A stretch of DNA of 6,233 bases from Rhodospirillaceae bacterium (GTDB lineage Bacteria > Pseudomonadota > Alphaproteobacteria > Rhodospirillales > Rhodospirillaceae), in the NCBI GenBank assembly GCA_016937315.1, contig JAFGWD010000315.1, positions 1 to 6,233 of the forward strand. The letters are read 5' to 3'. The notes beneath the pieces are model-generated. The model was not told the origin of the DNA. It did not search any database and saw only the letters and a program-made list of their open reading frames with translations. Below, piece after piece: positions 1 through 6,233 of this stretch (positions within the stretch are counted from its first letter, which is position 1; every line of letters starts with the position of its first letter). Both the position numbers and the translations under genes were made by a program.

Positions 1-786
1 CTCGGCGGCGGTATGGTCCCCACCTGCGATAATCGCCCCCGCGTGGCCCATACGTCGTCCGGGTGGCGCGGTGGCCCCCGCAACGAAGCCGACCAGAGGC
101 TTCTTGCACTTGCTGTCGTGATAGAACTGCGCCGCGTCTTCTTCCGCCGAGCCGCCGATTTCACCGATCATGATCATCGCCTCGGTTTCCGGGTCCGCCA
201 TGAACAGTTCCAACGCTTCGATGAAATTGGTCCCATTCACCGGGTCACCGCCAATCCCGATACACGTCGACTGACCCAAGCCCGCCGCTGTGGTTTGCGC
301 CACGGCTTCATAGGTCAGCGTCCCAGATCGTGACACGATCCCGACCTTGCCTTTTTTGTGGATGTGACCGGGCATGATGCCGATCTTGCAGGCTCCGGGA
401 GTGATCACGCCAGGGCAATTCGGCCCGATTAAGCGTGATTTCGAGCCCTTCAAAGCCCGTTTCACACGCACCATATCGAGAATCGGGATGCCCTCGGTAA
501 TGCACACGATCAGCGGAATTTCTGCGTTCGCAGCTTCCAGAATCGCGTCCGCTGCAAACGGCGGCGGCACATAGATCACCGAGGCGTCGCAGCCAGTGGC
601 TTCCCGTGCCGCATAAACCGTGTCGAATACCGGCAGGTCCAGATGCTTGGTGCCGCCTTTGCCCGGCGTGACGCCGCCGACCATCCGCGTGCCATAAGCA
701 ATCGCCTGTTCCGAGTGAAAGGTGCCTTGTGCGCCGGTGAAGCCCTGGCAGATCACCTTCGTGGTCTTATCAATCAGAACCGCCAT
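1..786 (-). CDS. sucD: Succinyl-CoA synthetase (succinate-CoA ligase) alpha subunit, 3' end cut off by the window
   Basis: Encodes the alpha subunit of the cytoplasmic TCA-cycle enzyme that converts succinyl-CoA, ADP or GDP and phosphate to succinate, CoA and ATP or GTP. It works in complex with the beta subunit encoded just upstream. The frame is open from ATG at 786 to the window edge, giving 262 codons. The family is about 290 residues long, so roughly 27 C-terminal residues are missing. The start MAVLIDKTTKVICQGFTGAQG is the family N-terminus with the CoA-binding Rossmann fold (residues about 1-125). GPNCPG lies at 121-126 and the ligase domain follows. The phospho-accepting histidine is H248 in GHAGAIIAGG (247-256), and the conserved glutamate is E209 in GEIGG. 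The ATG shares one base with the sucC stop (TAATG) and has a strong Shine-Dalgarno sequence, so the two subunits are translationally coupled. Nothing is odd apart from the edge truncation. Confidence 0.97.
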   Translation of the reverse strand, partial: MAVLIDKTTKVICQGFTGAQGTFHSEQAIAYGTRMVGGVTPGKGGTKHLDLPVFDTVYAAREATGCDASVIYVPPPFAADAILEAANAEIPLIVCITEGIPILDMVRVKRALKGSKSRLIGPNCPGVITPGACKIGIMPGHIHKKGKVGIVSRSGTLTYEAVAQTTAAGLGQSTCIGIGGDPVNGTNFIEALELFMADPETEAMIMIGEIGGSAEEDAAQFYHDSKCKKPLVGFVAGATAPPGRRMGHAGAIIAGGDHTAAE

Positions 787-1985
787 TACTTCGCCTCCTT
801 CACGGCTTTAACCACCTTTTCGGCCGCATCCGCCAAGTTGTCGGCGGCGATGATCGGCAAGCCGCTTTCGCTTAATATCTTTTTCCCAAGATCGACGTTG
901 GTCCCTTCCAAACGCACCACCAACGGCACATTCAGACTGACTTCCCGAGCCGCCGCGATCACCCCCTCGGCAATCACATCGCACCGCATGATACCGCCGA
1001 AAATGTTGACCAGGATGCCTTCGACGTTGGGGTCCGCCAGGATCAGCTTGAACGCCAGCGTTACCCGTTCCTTCGTCGCGCCGCCGCCAACATCCAAAAA
1101 ATTGGCCGGTTCGCCGCCATAAAGCTTGATGATGTCCATGGTGGCCATCGCCAAACCCGCGCCGTTGACCATGCAGCCAATGTTGCCGTCCAGCTTCACG
1201 TAATTCAGACTGTGACGCACCGCTTCCAGCTCAGCCGGATCTTCCTCGTCTTCATCACGCAGATTCTCAACGCTCTGGTGACGGTAGAGCGCGTTATCGT
1301 CGAAGCCCATCTTCGCATCCAACGCAATCACACGGTCGTCACCCGTCACCACCAGAGGATTAATCTCCACCAGCGATGCATCCAGATCGACAAAGGCCTG
1401 ATACAAGCCCGCAATCAGCTTTTCTGCGGCTTTGACCTGCTTGCCCTCCAATTGCAACGCATAAGCAATGCGTCGCGCATGGTACGGCTGCAACCCCTCT
1501 ACCGGATCAATATCAAGCGTGATGATCTTCTCCGGTGTCTTGGCCGCAACCTCCTCAATGTCCATGCCACCTTCGGTCGAAGCCATCAGCGCCACACGCG
1601 ACGCCCCACGATCAACCAAAATCGACACGTACAGTTCGCGCCGGATGTCACAGCCTTGCTCAATATAGACCCGCTTGACACGGCGGCCTTCCGGGCCGGT
1701 CTGGTGCGTCACCAACGTGTTGCCCAAAATCTGCGAGGCATATTTCTCAACATCCCGGGCAGAGCGTGCCAAGCGCACCCCCCCCCCAGGACCGGCGGCG
1801 TCCTCCTTAAAGTGACCCTTGCCGCGCCCGCCCGCGTGAATCTGCGACTTTACAACCCAAATCGGGCCGCCCAGCCGCTCCGCTACAGTGAAGGCATCCA
1901 CCTCGGAGTAAACAACCCCGCCGTCCAAAACATCGACGCCGTACCCCTTCAGAAGCTGCTTTGCCTGATATTCATGAATGTTCAT
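786..1985 (-). CDS. sucC: Succinyl-CoA synthetase (ADP/GDP-forming) beta subunit
   Basis: Beta subunit of succinate-CoA ligase. It holds the nucleotide-binding ATP-grasp domain and the succinate site, and pairs with SucD in the cytoplasm. The 399 residues make a complete protein beginning with the family signature MNIHEYQAKQLLKGYGV. The ATP-grasp region is N-terminal, with K46 and the loop HAGGRGKG at 50-57. EINPLVV at 207-213 gives the metal-binding E207 and N209, with D223 in ALDAKMGFDD. MVNGAGLAM at 272-280 and the ligase-domain segment LVNIFGGIMRCD at 325-336 are as expected. About ten extra residues (58-67, HFKEDAAGPG) follow the first glycine-rich loop compared with the E. coli form. 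From memory this is an alphaproteobacterial version of the loop. A ten-G run encodes G67-G69 and the first base pair of V70. Nucleotide preference (ADP or GDP) cannot be decided from the sequence. It lies 44 nt downstream of mdh in the same direction and is probably cotranscribed with it. Confidence 0.98.
   Translation of the reverse strand: MNIHEYQAKQLLKGYGVDVLDGGVVYSEVDAFTVAERLGGPIWVVKSQIHAGGRGKGHFKEDAAGPGGGVRLARSARDVEKYASQILGNTLVTHQTGPEGRRVKRVYIEQGCDIRRELYVSILVDRGASRVALMASTEGGMDIEEVAAKTPEKIITLDIDPVEGLQPYHARRIAYALQLEGKQVKAAEKLIAGLYQAFVDLDASLVEINPLVVTGDDRVIALDAKMGFDDNALYRHQSVENLRDEDEEDPAELEAVRHSLNYVKLDGNIGCMVNGAGLAMATMDIIKLYGGEPANFLDVGGGATKERVTLAFKLILADPNVEGILVNIFGGIMRCDVIAEGVIAAAREVSLNVPLVVRLEGTNVDLGKKILSESGLPIIAADNLADAAEKVVKAVKEAK
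794..800 (-). promoter_or_regulatory. Ribosome binding site of sucD inside the 3' end of sucC
   Basis: Read on the minus strand the bases are AAGGAGG, a full-strength Shine-Dalgarno match, 7 nt before the sucD ATG at 786. It lies within the last codons of sucC. Together with the TAATG overlap it fixes the sucD start and suggests that the alpha subunit is made in step with the beta subunit. Confidence 0.85.
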
Positions 1986-1997
1986 GTCTGGTTTTTT

Positions 1998-2004
1998 TCC
2001 TTCC
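1998..2004 (-). promoter_or_regulatory. Ribosome binding site of sucC
   Basis: On the minus strand GGAAGGA lies upstream of the sucC ATG at 1985, with a spacer of about 12 nt that includes a seven-A run. The spacing is a little long, but no other purine-rich match is closer. It supports the MNIHEYQ start. Confidence 0.6.
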
Positions 2005-2029
2005 GTTCAGGACTTTCTGAGCGATCCCG

Positions 2030-2980
2030 TTACATGAGGGCTGCAGCCGCCTTACACAGGCCTTCGACCGCTGTCACCGACTTCGCAAACATCGCCTGTT
2101 CATCGGCGTTGAGTTCGATTTCGACAACACGTTCAACGCCACCAGCACCGATCACCACCGGCACACCAATGAACATGTCCTTAACGCCATACTGACCGCT
2201 CAAATGCGCGGCGCAGGGGAAAACACGTTTTTTATCTTTCAGGAAGGATTCGGCCATCGCGACCGCTGCCGCCGCTGGCGCATAAAAAGCGGACCCGGTC
2301 TTCAACAAACCAACAATTTCCGCACCACCGTCACGGGTGCGCTGCACAATGGACTCGATCTTTTCAGCAGTCGACCAGCCCATCTTGATAAGATCCGGAA
2401 CCGGAATGCCTGCAACCGTGGAATACCGGACCAGCGGCACCATGGTATCGCCATGGCCACCCAAAACAAATGCTGTCACGTCCTCGGTCGAAACATCAAA
2501 CTCCTGCGATAGGAAATAGCGGAAACGAGCCGAATCCAAAACCCCGGCCATACCAACGATACGGTTTTCAGGTACACCGCTTTTTTGCTGCAACACCCAA
2601 ACCATAGCGTCCAACGGGTTGGTGATGCAGATGACAAACGCATTCGGGCAATAGGTCTTAATGCCTTCACCAACCGCGCTCATCACCTTGGCATTGATGC
2701 CGATCAAATCATCGCGGCTCATACCCGGCTTACGCGGCACCCCGGCGGTGACGATGACAACGTCCGCATCCTTAATCACGGAGTAATCACTGCCCCCCGT
2801 ATAGGACGCATCAACACCTTCGATGGGGGTTGATTCCGCAAGATCCAGAGCCTTGCCCTGGGGGATACCATCGGCAATGTCGAACAAAACGACATCGGCC
2901 AATTCCTTCAAACCAATCAAGTGGGCCAAGGTCCCGCCAATGTTCCCGGACCCGACCAACGCAATTTTCTTCCGTGCCAT
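2030..2980 (-). CDS. mdh: NAD-dependent malate dehydrogenase (LDH-like type)
   Basis: Catalyses reversible oxidation of (S)-malate to oxaloacetate with NAD in the TCA cycle; cytoplasmic. The start at 2980 gives 316 residues, the usual length of the LDH-like bacterial malate dehydrogenases. The frame is open for 36 more codons upstream, but those codons cross a palindrome and lack similarity to the family, whereas ATG 2980 has a good Shine-Dalgarno site. The Rossmann motif GSGNIG is at 10-15, with D34 ending the second strand as the NAD-selecting acid. R83 (in GVPRKPG) replaces the lactate-dehydrogenase glutamine and marks malate/oxaloacetate specificity. R89 is the mobile-loop arginine and N121 lies in ITNPLDA. 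D149, R152 and H176 (GGHGDTM) form the proton relay and substrate site, with spacing that matches the LDH/MDH superfamily. It sits between zapE and sucCD, as is usual in Alphaproteobacteria, so its expression is probably tied to the succinyl-CoA synthetase genes. Confidence 0.97.
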   Translation of the reverse strand: MARKKIALVGSGNIGGTLAHLIGLKELADVVLFDIADGIPQGKALDLAESTPIEGVDASYTGGSDYSVIKDADVVIVTAGVPRKPGMSRDDLIGINAKVMSAVGEGIKTYCPNAFVICITNPLDAMVWVLQQKSGVPENRIVGMAGVLDSARFRYFLSQEFDVSTEDVTAFVLGGHGDTMVPLVRYSTVAGIPVPDLIKMGWSTAEKIESIVQRTRDGGAEIVGLLKTGSAFYAPAAAAVAMAESFLKDKKRVFPCAAHLSGQYGVKDMFIGVPVVIGAGGVERVVEIELNADEQAMFAKSVTAVEGLCKAAAALM

Positions 2981-2985
2981 GAATG

Positions 2986-2992
2986 CCCCCTC
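2986..2992 (-). promoter_or_regulatory. Ribosome binding site that decides the mdh start
   Basis: Minus-strand GAGGGGG lies 5 nt before ATG 2980; its GAGG core is 8 nt away. This supports the short 316-residue start over the in-frame ATG at 3088, which would add 36 residues not expected in the family. Confidence 0.75.
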
Positions 2993-3027
2993 GCTTATTG
3001 AAGCGATTGTGTTTTGGGTGGATGTCG

Positions 3028-3054
3028 CGGGCGTTTGCCATTGGCACACGCCCG
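3028..3054 (-). promoter_or_regulatory. 27-bp near-perfect palindrome (operator or mRNA hairpin) upstream of mdh
   Basis: The minus strand reads CGGGCGT, G, TGCC, AAT, GGCA, A, ACGCCCG. This is a 7-bp outer arm and a 4-bp inner arm, both perfectly complementary, separated by one G/A mismatch and closed by a 3-nt centre. It lies in the zapE-mdh spacer, 47 nt between its mdh-proximal edge and the mdh ATG. As RNA it would be a stable stem-loop in the mdh leader or the zapE trailer. As DNA it is a plausible two-fold operator. No U-run follows on the minus strand and no T-run on the plus strand, so it is not a standard rho-independent terminator. The function is inferred only; the symmetry itself is certain. 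Confidence 0.6.
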
Positions 3055-3142
3055 ATGGGATATATCCTTTGACTACCCTGTTTGCCATATCGTTTCAAGC
3101 AAGGCAGCCATCACCTTTTCTCTTGCCCCACGGCACGCTGCG

Positions 3143-4327
3143 TCACGGCAGATGCGCGGTGCTTAAGTAATCATCCGCCTGCATTTCCATCAAACGCGAA
3201 GCCGTCCTTTGGAACTCAAAGTCACCCTTGTTTCCACTGTACAAATCCGACGGCAAAACCTCAGCGGAACACATCAATTTAACCCGATGGTCATAGAAAA
3301 CATCAACCAATGTCACAAAGCGCCGCGCCTCCGCCGCCATGGCCTCGCCCATACGCGGAATGCCAGCAATAACCACAGCCTGATACCGTGCCGCAATCTC
3401 CATGTAGTCGGTCGCACCCAACGCCTTGGCGCATATATCTGAGAATCGGAACCATGCGATACTACCCGCCGCACGCGGCACCGCGACCTCTCGTCCCTTA
3501 ACCGGAATGGTGGCGGGATGCGGCACGACGCTACCCGCAAGATGCAGAAAGATGCGGTCGAGCTCCTCGTCCGTCTCCGGCCCTAAGGGCGAAAGATAGA
3601 GGCGTTCGCCTTTCAGACGCCCCAAGCGATAATCGCGAAGTGCCGACAAATGTAAAACGTCCAGACGCGCCAGAATCAAATCAATGAACGGCAAAAATTT
3701 CTCACGCTGCAGGCCGTCTTTGTAAAGGTCCTTTGGCGGCCGATTTGACGTCGTGACAACCACCACGCCACGAGTGGTCAAGGCATCAAACAAGCGCCCA
3801 ACGATCATCGCATCGCCAATATCCTGGACCTCCAGCTCATCCAAACACAACACCCACACATTCTGAGAAATCAAACGAGCGACCTCGGACAGCGGGTCCA
3901 CCATGTCAGCCTTAGCAAAGGTGTGTGGAGAACGGCGTAATGCGTGCAATTGCTCGTGCACTTCGCGCATAAAGGCATGGAAATGCACCCGTCGTTTGGC
4001 ATGAGAGGTGAGGGCCGCGAAAAACATGTCCATCAGCATGGACTTGCCGCGCCCGACATCACCCCAGATATAAACGCCTCGCGGCGGATCCACCGCCCGC
4101 ACACCAAAACGCAGGCGTTCCAACCATCCCCCAAAACCCTCGACCACCGGCGGCGGACGATACCCTTCCAAGCGTTCCCAGGCTTCATGCAAGGCTGCGA
4201 CGATTTCTTCCTGTGCCGAATCGGGTTTCAGCACACCACGCGCCAAACCCTGTCGGTACGCGGACAAAAGCCCGCCATGCGGGCCGCCTTTACCCTTAGC
4301 TGTACCGATTCCGATATTGGCGTTCAT
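3143..4327 (-). CDS. zapE: AFG1-like AAA+ ATPase, cell division protein ZapE family
   Basis: P-loop ATPase of the AFG1/ZapE family. In E. coli ZapE is linked to FtsZ-ring dynamics, while the mitochondrial relative Afg1/LACE1 is linked to protein quality control. The cellular role in this organism is not known. The chosen start at 4327 gives 394 residues, in line with the family. Family similarity begins near residue 19 (LLSAYRQGLARGVLKPD). Walker A is GDVGRGKS at 89-96 and Walker B is LCLDELEVQDI at 160-170. The sensor segment TSNRPP at 193-198 is followed by DLYKDGLQREKFLPFI (200-215), a strong family signature. The C-terminal part carries VDVFYDHRVKLMCSAE (341-356) and FQRTASRLMEMQ (372-383). 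The frame continues upstream to 4621, through in-frame ATGs at 4375 and 4405. That extension runs antisense over the neighbouring lipoprotein gene, so it is unlikely to be coding. The ribosome site before 4327 is weak (GAGG about 12 nt away), leaving 4375 possible. It lies upstream of mdh, as in many Alphaproteobacteria. Confidence 0.94.
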   Translation of the reverse strand: MNANIGIGTAKGKGGPHGGLLSAYRQGLARGVLKPDSAQEEIVAALHEAWERLEGYRPPPVVEGFGGWLERLRFGVRAVDPPRGVYIWGDVGRGKSMLMDMFFAALTSHAKRRVHFHAFMREVHEQLHALRRSPHTFAKADMVDPLSEVARLISQNVWVLCLDELEVQDIGDAMIVGRLFDALTTRGVVVVTTSNRPPKDLYKDGLQREKFLPFIDLILARLDVLHLSALRDYRLGRLKGERLYLSPLGPETDEELDRIFLHLAGSVVPHPATIPVKGREVAVPRAAGSIAWFRFSDICAKALGATDYMEIAARYQAVVIAGIPRMGEAMAAEARRFVTLVDVFYDHRVKLMCSAEVLPSDLYSGNKGDFEFQRTASRLMEMQADDYLSTAHLP

Positions 4328-4483
4328 TCGCAAAAAACCTCGGGCGCTTCCGCGCAAGACACAACGCTTTTCCATAAATGGGATGACCCCACCCAAGATC
4401 AACATCAGAGACCGCAGGGCGTTCTCATCTTCCGTGTAATCTGGTAGACTCTCTTCCCTTTCCGGTTTCGCGGAGTCCGTTTC
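4328..4483. promoter_or_regulatory. Divergent intergenic region between zapE and the lipoprotein gene
   Basis: These 156 bp separate the leftward zapE unit from the rightward lipoprotein/TPR unit, so promoters for both are expected here. On the plus strand TTCTCA (4422-4427) and TAGACT (4445-4450) are 17 bp apart, each matching the sigma-70 consensus at four of six positions. They would place transcription start a short distance before the lipoprotein ribosome site. This is a weak candidate only. I could not settle on a promoter for zapE. No clear operator symmetry was found. Confidence 0.4.
4472..4475 (+). promoter_or_regulatory. Ribosome binding site of the lipoprotein gene
   Basis: GGAG lies 8 nt before the ATG at 4484. 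The placement is ideal and supports this start, which also gives a well-formed lipoprotein signal peptide. Confidence 0.65.
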
Positions 4484-4855
4484 ATGCCCGTTTCCTTGCC
4501 GCCCCAAGCTCGCACAAAAACCGCGCGTGCACGCACCCTGAGCCGCCTTTTGCTCTTGCCTATCTTGCTGTCCGGGTGCGGGAATGGAGCCTTCGTTGAT
4601 CGCCGCCGCGAAGCCGGCCAACCCACACTGACCTACGTCGGCGAATCCACACCCAATGCACCCTCCATTTGCTACAATCGCTTATTGGCGACTCCGGCAG
4701 ATGTTATTGCGCTGGCACGTACCGTCTGTGCAAAAACCGGCACTGTTCCTGTTTTGAGGGGACAGACCTCCCTCGACTGCCGCATTTTCTACCCGGCTCG
4801 CGCCAACTTCCAGTGCGTCGCCCCAGGCGAGGCCTTTGCGGCATTCCAGCCATGA
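4484..4855 (+). CDS. Small predicted lipoprotein with four conserved-looking cysteines, function unknown
   Basis: I do not recognise this 123-residue protein. The N-terminus is a lipoprotein signal: a basic n-region (R10, K12, R15, R17, R21), a short hydrophobic stretch LLLLPILL (22-29) and the lipobox LSGC with C32 as the predicted acylated residue. The mature part would be about 92 residues with no further membrane segment. The residue after C32 is glycine, not aspartate, so an outer-membrane destination is likely but not shown. The mature part has four more cysteines (C63, C82, C99, C111), which could form two disulfides in the periplasm. The middle (CYNRLLATPADVIALARTVC) looks like a small helical unit, and the end is rich in aromatic residues (IFYPARANFQC). 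The stop overlaps the start of the TPR gene as ATGA, so the two are likely translated together. Correct start, ribosome site, signal peptide and gene overlap all support a real gene. Confidence 0.8.
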   Translation: MPVSLPPQARTKTARARTLSRLLLLPILLSGCGNGAFVDRRREAGQPTLTYVGESTPNAPSICYNRLLATPADVIALARTVCAKTGTVPVLRGQTSLDCRIFYPARANFQCVAPGEAFAAFQP

Positions 4856-6233
4856 CCCCGCCCAATGGCCCTGTCTCCCTGGATGACGCCCTTGCGGCAC
4901 ATACGGCCGGAGACTTGGCAACCGCGATTGCCGGGTACCGCTATTTCCTCGCCACCGATCCAAACCATGCTGAGACGCACCGTCTGCTTGGACTCGCCTT
5001 GTACCAAGGCCATGCTCTGGCCGACGCCCGCGACGAACTGGAACGCGCGATCTCATTAGCCCCAACGTCAGCGGCCGCAGCCAGCGATCTTGGACTGGTC
5101 CTCCTGGCTGCAAAGCTTCCAGAAGACGCGCTCCTCCACCTTGAAACCGCCGTGACTCTTGCCCCCGGGTTTGCCGAAGCGTGGGTGCGACGGGGAAGTG
5201 CCCTTCTGGCCCTCAACCGCCCCGGGGACGCCGTCACCAGCTTTGAAACGGCCTTGGAGCTTACACCCAATGATATCGAGGCGATTTTCAATCTTGGCTG
5301 TGCCCTCCTGGCTTTGAAACAATGGATGGAAGCACGAGACTGCTTCGATGCCGTCCTCTCGCTTTTCCATGATCACGCCGCAGCCTGGAACAATCGCGGC
5401 TCGGCATTGCTCCATCTCAACCGCCACACCGCCGCATTGGATAGCTTCGACACCTCACTCGCGCTGCGCCCCGGACACATCGAGACTCAGGTCAACCGTG
5501 CCACAACCTTAGCGGCGATGAATCGCGACAGCGAAGCGCTGGCTGTCTTCGCCCGTATCTTGTCCACAAGCCCCGAACACCGCAACGCACGCCTCAATCG
5601 CGGGCGCCTGTTGCTCCGCCAAGGACACCCAGAGGCTGCGTTGGATGACTTCAGCACGATCTTAAAGGCAGATCCCGACGATGTGGATGCCCTTTACAAC
5701 CGTGCAACCACGCGTCTGTCCATGAGCCTCCCCGCTGATGCTCTCGCAGATTTTGACCGCGCCGCTATGCTGGCCCCCAGCGCCCCCGATATCCGGGAGA
5801 ACCAAGCCCGGGCTTTGGTTGAAATGGCGCGTTTTGAACAAGCCCTCAACGCTGCTGAAATTGGTCTCGTTACCACTCCCGCGCATCCCGGTCTCCTGAA
5901 CGCAGCGGGACTGGCCTATGCCGGTTTAGGCCGTCTTACCGAAGCCTTGGCCGCCCACGATGCGGCGATTGCCGTTGCCCCCGGAAACCTGGATGCCCTC
6001 CATAACCGAGGCCTGATTCTGGATGACCTGGGGCGAACAGAAGAAGCCCTTGACGCCTATGCCGCCGCGCTGGACGCCTCCCCCAACAACCCCGATATCC
6101 GTACCTGTGTGGCCTTGGCTCACCTGATGCGAGGGGATTTCACAGAAGGGTGGGTGGATTTCGCGGCACGCCATCACCGCAGCCACCATGCCGTACCTGA
6201 GCGTCACAGCAATCTACCGGTCTGGGACGGAGA
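4852..6233 (+). CDS. Tetratricopeptide-repeat protein, probably TPR-glycosyltransferase fusion, 3' end cut off
   Basis: An open frame of 460 codons runs from the ATG at 4852 off the right edge. It encodes twelve consecutive TPR units of exactly 34 residues with no insertion. The repeat-ending prolines fall at 37, 71, 105, 139, 207, 241, 275, 309, 343, 377 and 411; the fifth unit has H173 instead. TPR arrays form superhelical binding surfaces, so a partner-binding role is likely. After the last unit, LMRGDFTEGWVDFAARHH (425-442) and LPVWDG (455-460) match the G-D-F-x-x-GW and P-x-WDG pattern that, in many bacterial TPR proteins, precedes a GT9/SPINDLY-like glycosyltransferase domain. That domain is not in the window, so the fusion is inferred. 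There is no signal peptide or membrane segment in the visible part, which suggests a cytoplasmic protein. No good ribosome site precedes the ATG. The ATGA overlap with the lipoprotein stop suggests translation by reinitiation. The exact target is unknown. Confidence 0.88.
   Translation, partial: MTPPNGPVSLDDALAAHTAGDLATAIAGYRYFLATDPNHAETHRLLGLALYQGHALADARDELERAISLAPTSAAAASDLGLVLLAAKLPEDALLHLETAVTLAPGFAEAWVRRGSALLALNRPGDAVTSFETALELTPNDIEAIFNLGCALLALKQWMEARDCFDAVLSLFHDHAAAWNNRGSALLHLNRHTAALDSFDTSLALRPGHIETQVNRATTLAAMNRDSEALAVFARILSTSPEHRNARLNRGRLLLRQGHPEAALDDFSTILKADPDDVDALYNRATTRLSMSLPADALADFDRAAMLAPSAPDIRENQARALVEMARFEQALNAAEIGLVTTPAHPGLLNAAGLAYAGLGRLTEALAAHDAAIAVAPGNLDALHNRGLILDDLGRTEEALDAYAAALDASPNNPDIRTCVALAHLMRGDFTEGWVDFAARHHRSHHAVPERHSNLPVWDG

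Noticed and set aside
1986..2029. Possible terminator or promoter between mdh and sucC
   Set aside because: Only a 4-bp stem (TCAG/CTGA) is present and the A-rich run belongs to the sucC ribosome-site region. The gap is too short and featureless to split the operon with confidence.
1212..2195. 327-codon plus-strand open frame opposite sucC and mdh
   Set aside because: It is antisense to two certain genes and spans their junction. Its composition is rich in Arg, His, Thr and Asn, as expected of a reverse-strand shadow, with no recognisable domain.
2981..3088. 36-codon N-terminal extension of mdh to an upstream in-frame ATG
   Set aside because: It crosses the palindrome, has no ribosome site and no resemblance to the family. 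The ATG at 2980 has GAGGGGG correctly spaced and gives the canonical N-terminus.
3100..3142. Possible terminator just after the zapE stop
   Set aside because: The sequence after the stop has only short, imperfect complementary stretches and no following U-run.
3944..4447. 167-codon plus-strand open frame opposite the zapE N-terminal half
   Set aside because: It is antisense to the Walker A region of zapE, with no ribosome site or domain, so it is read as a shadow frame.
4525..4534. Perfect 10-bp palindrome GCGTGCACGC
   Set aside because: It lies inside the signal-peptide coding region, encodes alternating Ala/Arg codons, and is expected by chance in GC-rich DNA.
4406..4621. Extension of zapE rightwards to an ATG at 4621
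   Set aside because: It would lie antisense over the lipoprotein gene and its ribosome site, and its low-complexity sequence does not resemble ZapE N-termini.
4682..5427. Several minus-strand open frames opposite the lipoprotein and TPR genes
   Set aside because: They overlap each other and a clearly coding plus strand with twelve TPR units. None has a recognisable motif.

Overview
The window looks like chromosomal DNA of an alphaproteobacterium, probably Rhodospirillales-like. It is GC-rich and carries the gene order zapE, mdh, sucC, sucD on one strand, which is the usual arrangement of this TCA-cycle locus in that class. The SucC protein also has a lengthened loop after its ATP-grasp lysine that I associate with alphaproteobacterial members. 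The genus cannot be fixed from the sequence.

Left part (1-4327, all minus strand). Reading leftwards from 4327 there is zapE (AFG1-like ATPase, 394 aa), a 162-bp gap, mdh (NAD malate dehydrogenase, 316 aa), a 44-bp gap, sucC (succinyl-CoA synthetase beta, 399 aa), and sucD (alpha subunit), which overlaps sucC by one base (TAATG) and runs off the left edge after 262 codons. The metabolic genes are ordinary and intact, and all expected catalytic residues are visible. SucCD makes succinate and ATP or GTP from succinyl-CoA, and Mdh closes the cycle by oxidising malate. The zapE-mdh gap holds a 27-bp near-perfect palindrome about 48 bp upstream of the mdh start. It is the clearest unexplained cis element here.

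Right part (4484-6233, plus strand). A 156-bp divergent spacer separates zapE from a second, rightward unit. The first gene encodes a small predicted lipoprotein (123 aa, lipobox LSGC, four further cysteines) that I do not recognise. It overlaps by ATGA with a large gene whose first 460 codons encode twelve tetratricopeptide repeats in exact 34-residue register. After the repeats comes a short segment typical of the junction to a glycosyltransferase-like domain, cut off by the right edge.

No tRNA, rRNA, CRISPR array, insertion sequence, attachment site or convincing rho-independent terminator was seen. Most of the window is ordinary housekeeping DNA. The points worth a second look are the palindrome before mdh, the coupled lipoprotein/TPR pair, and a ten-G run inside sucC.
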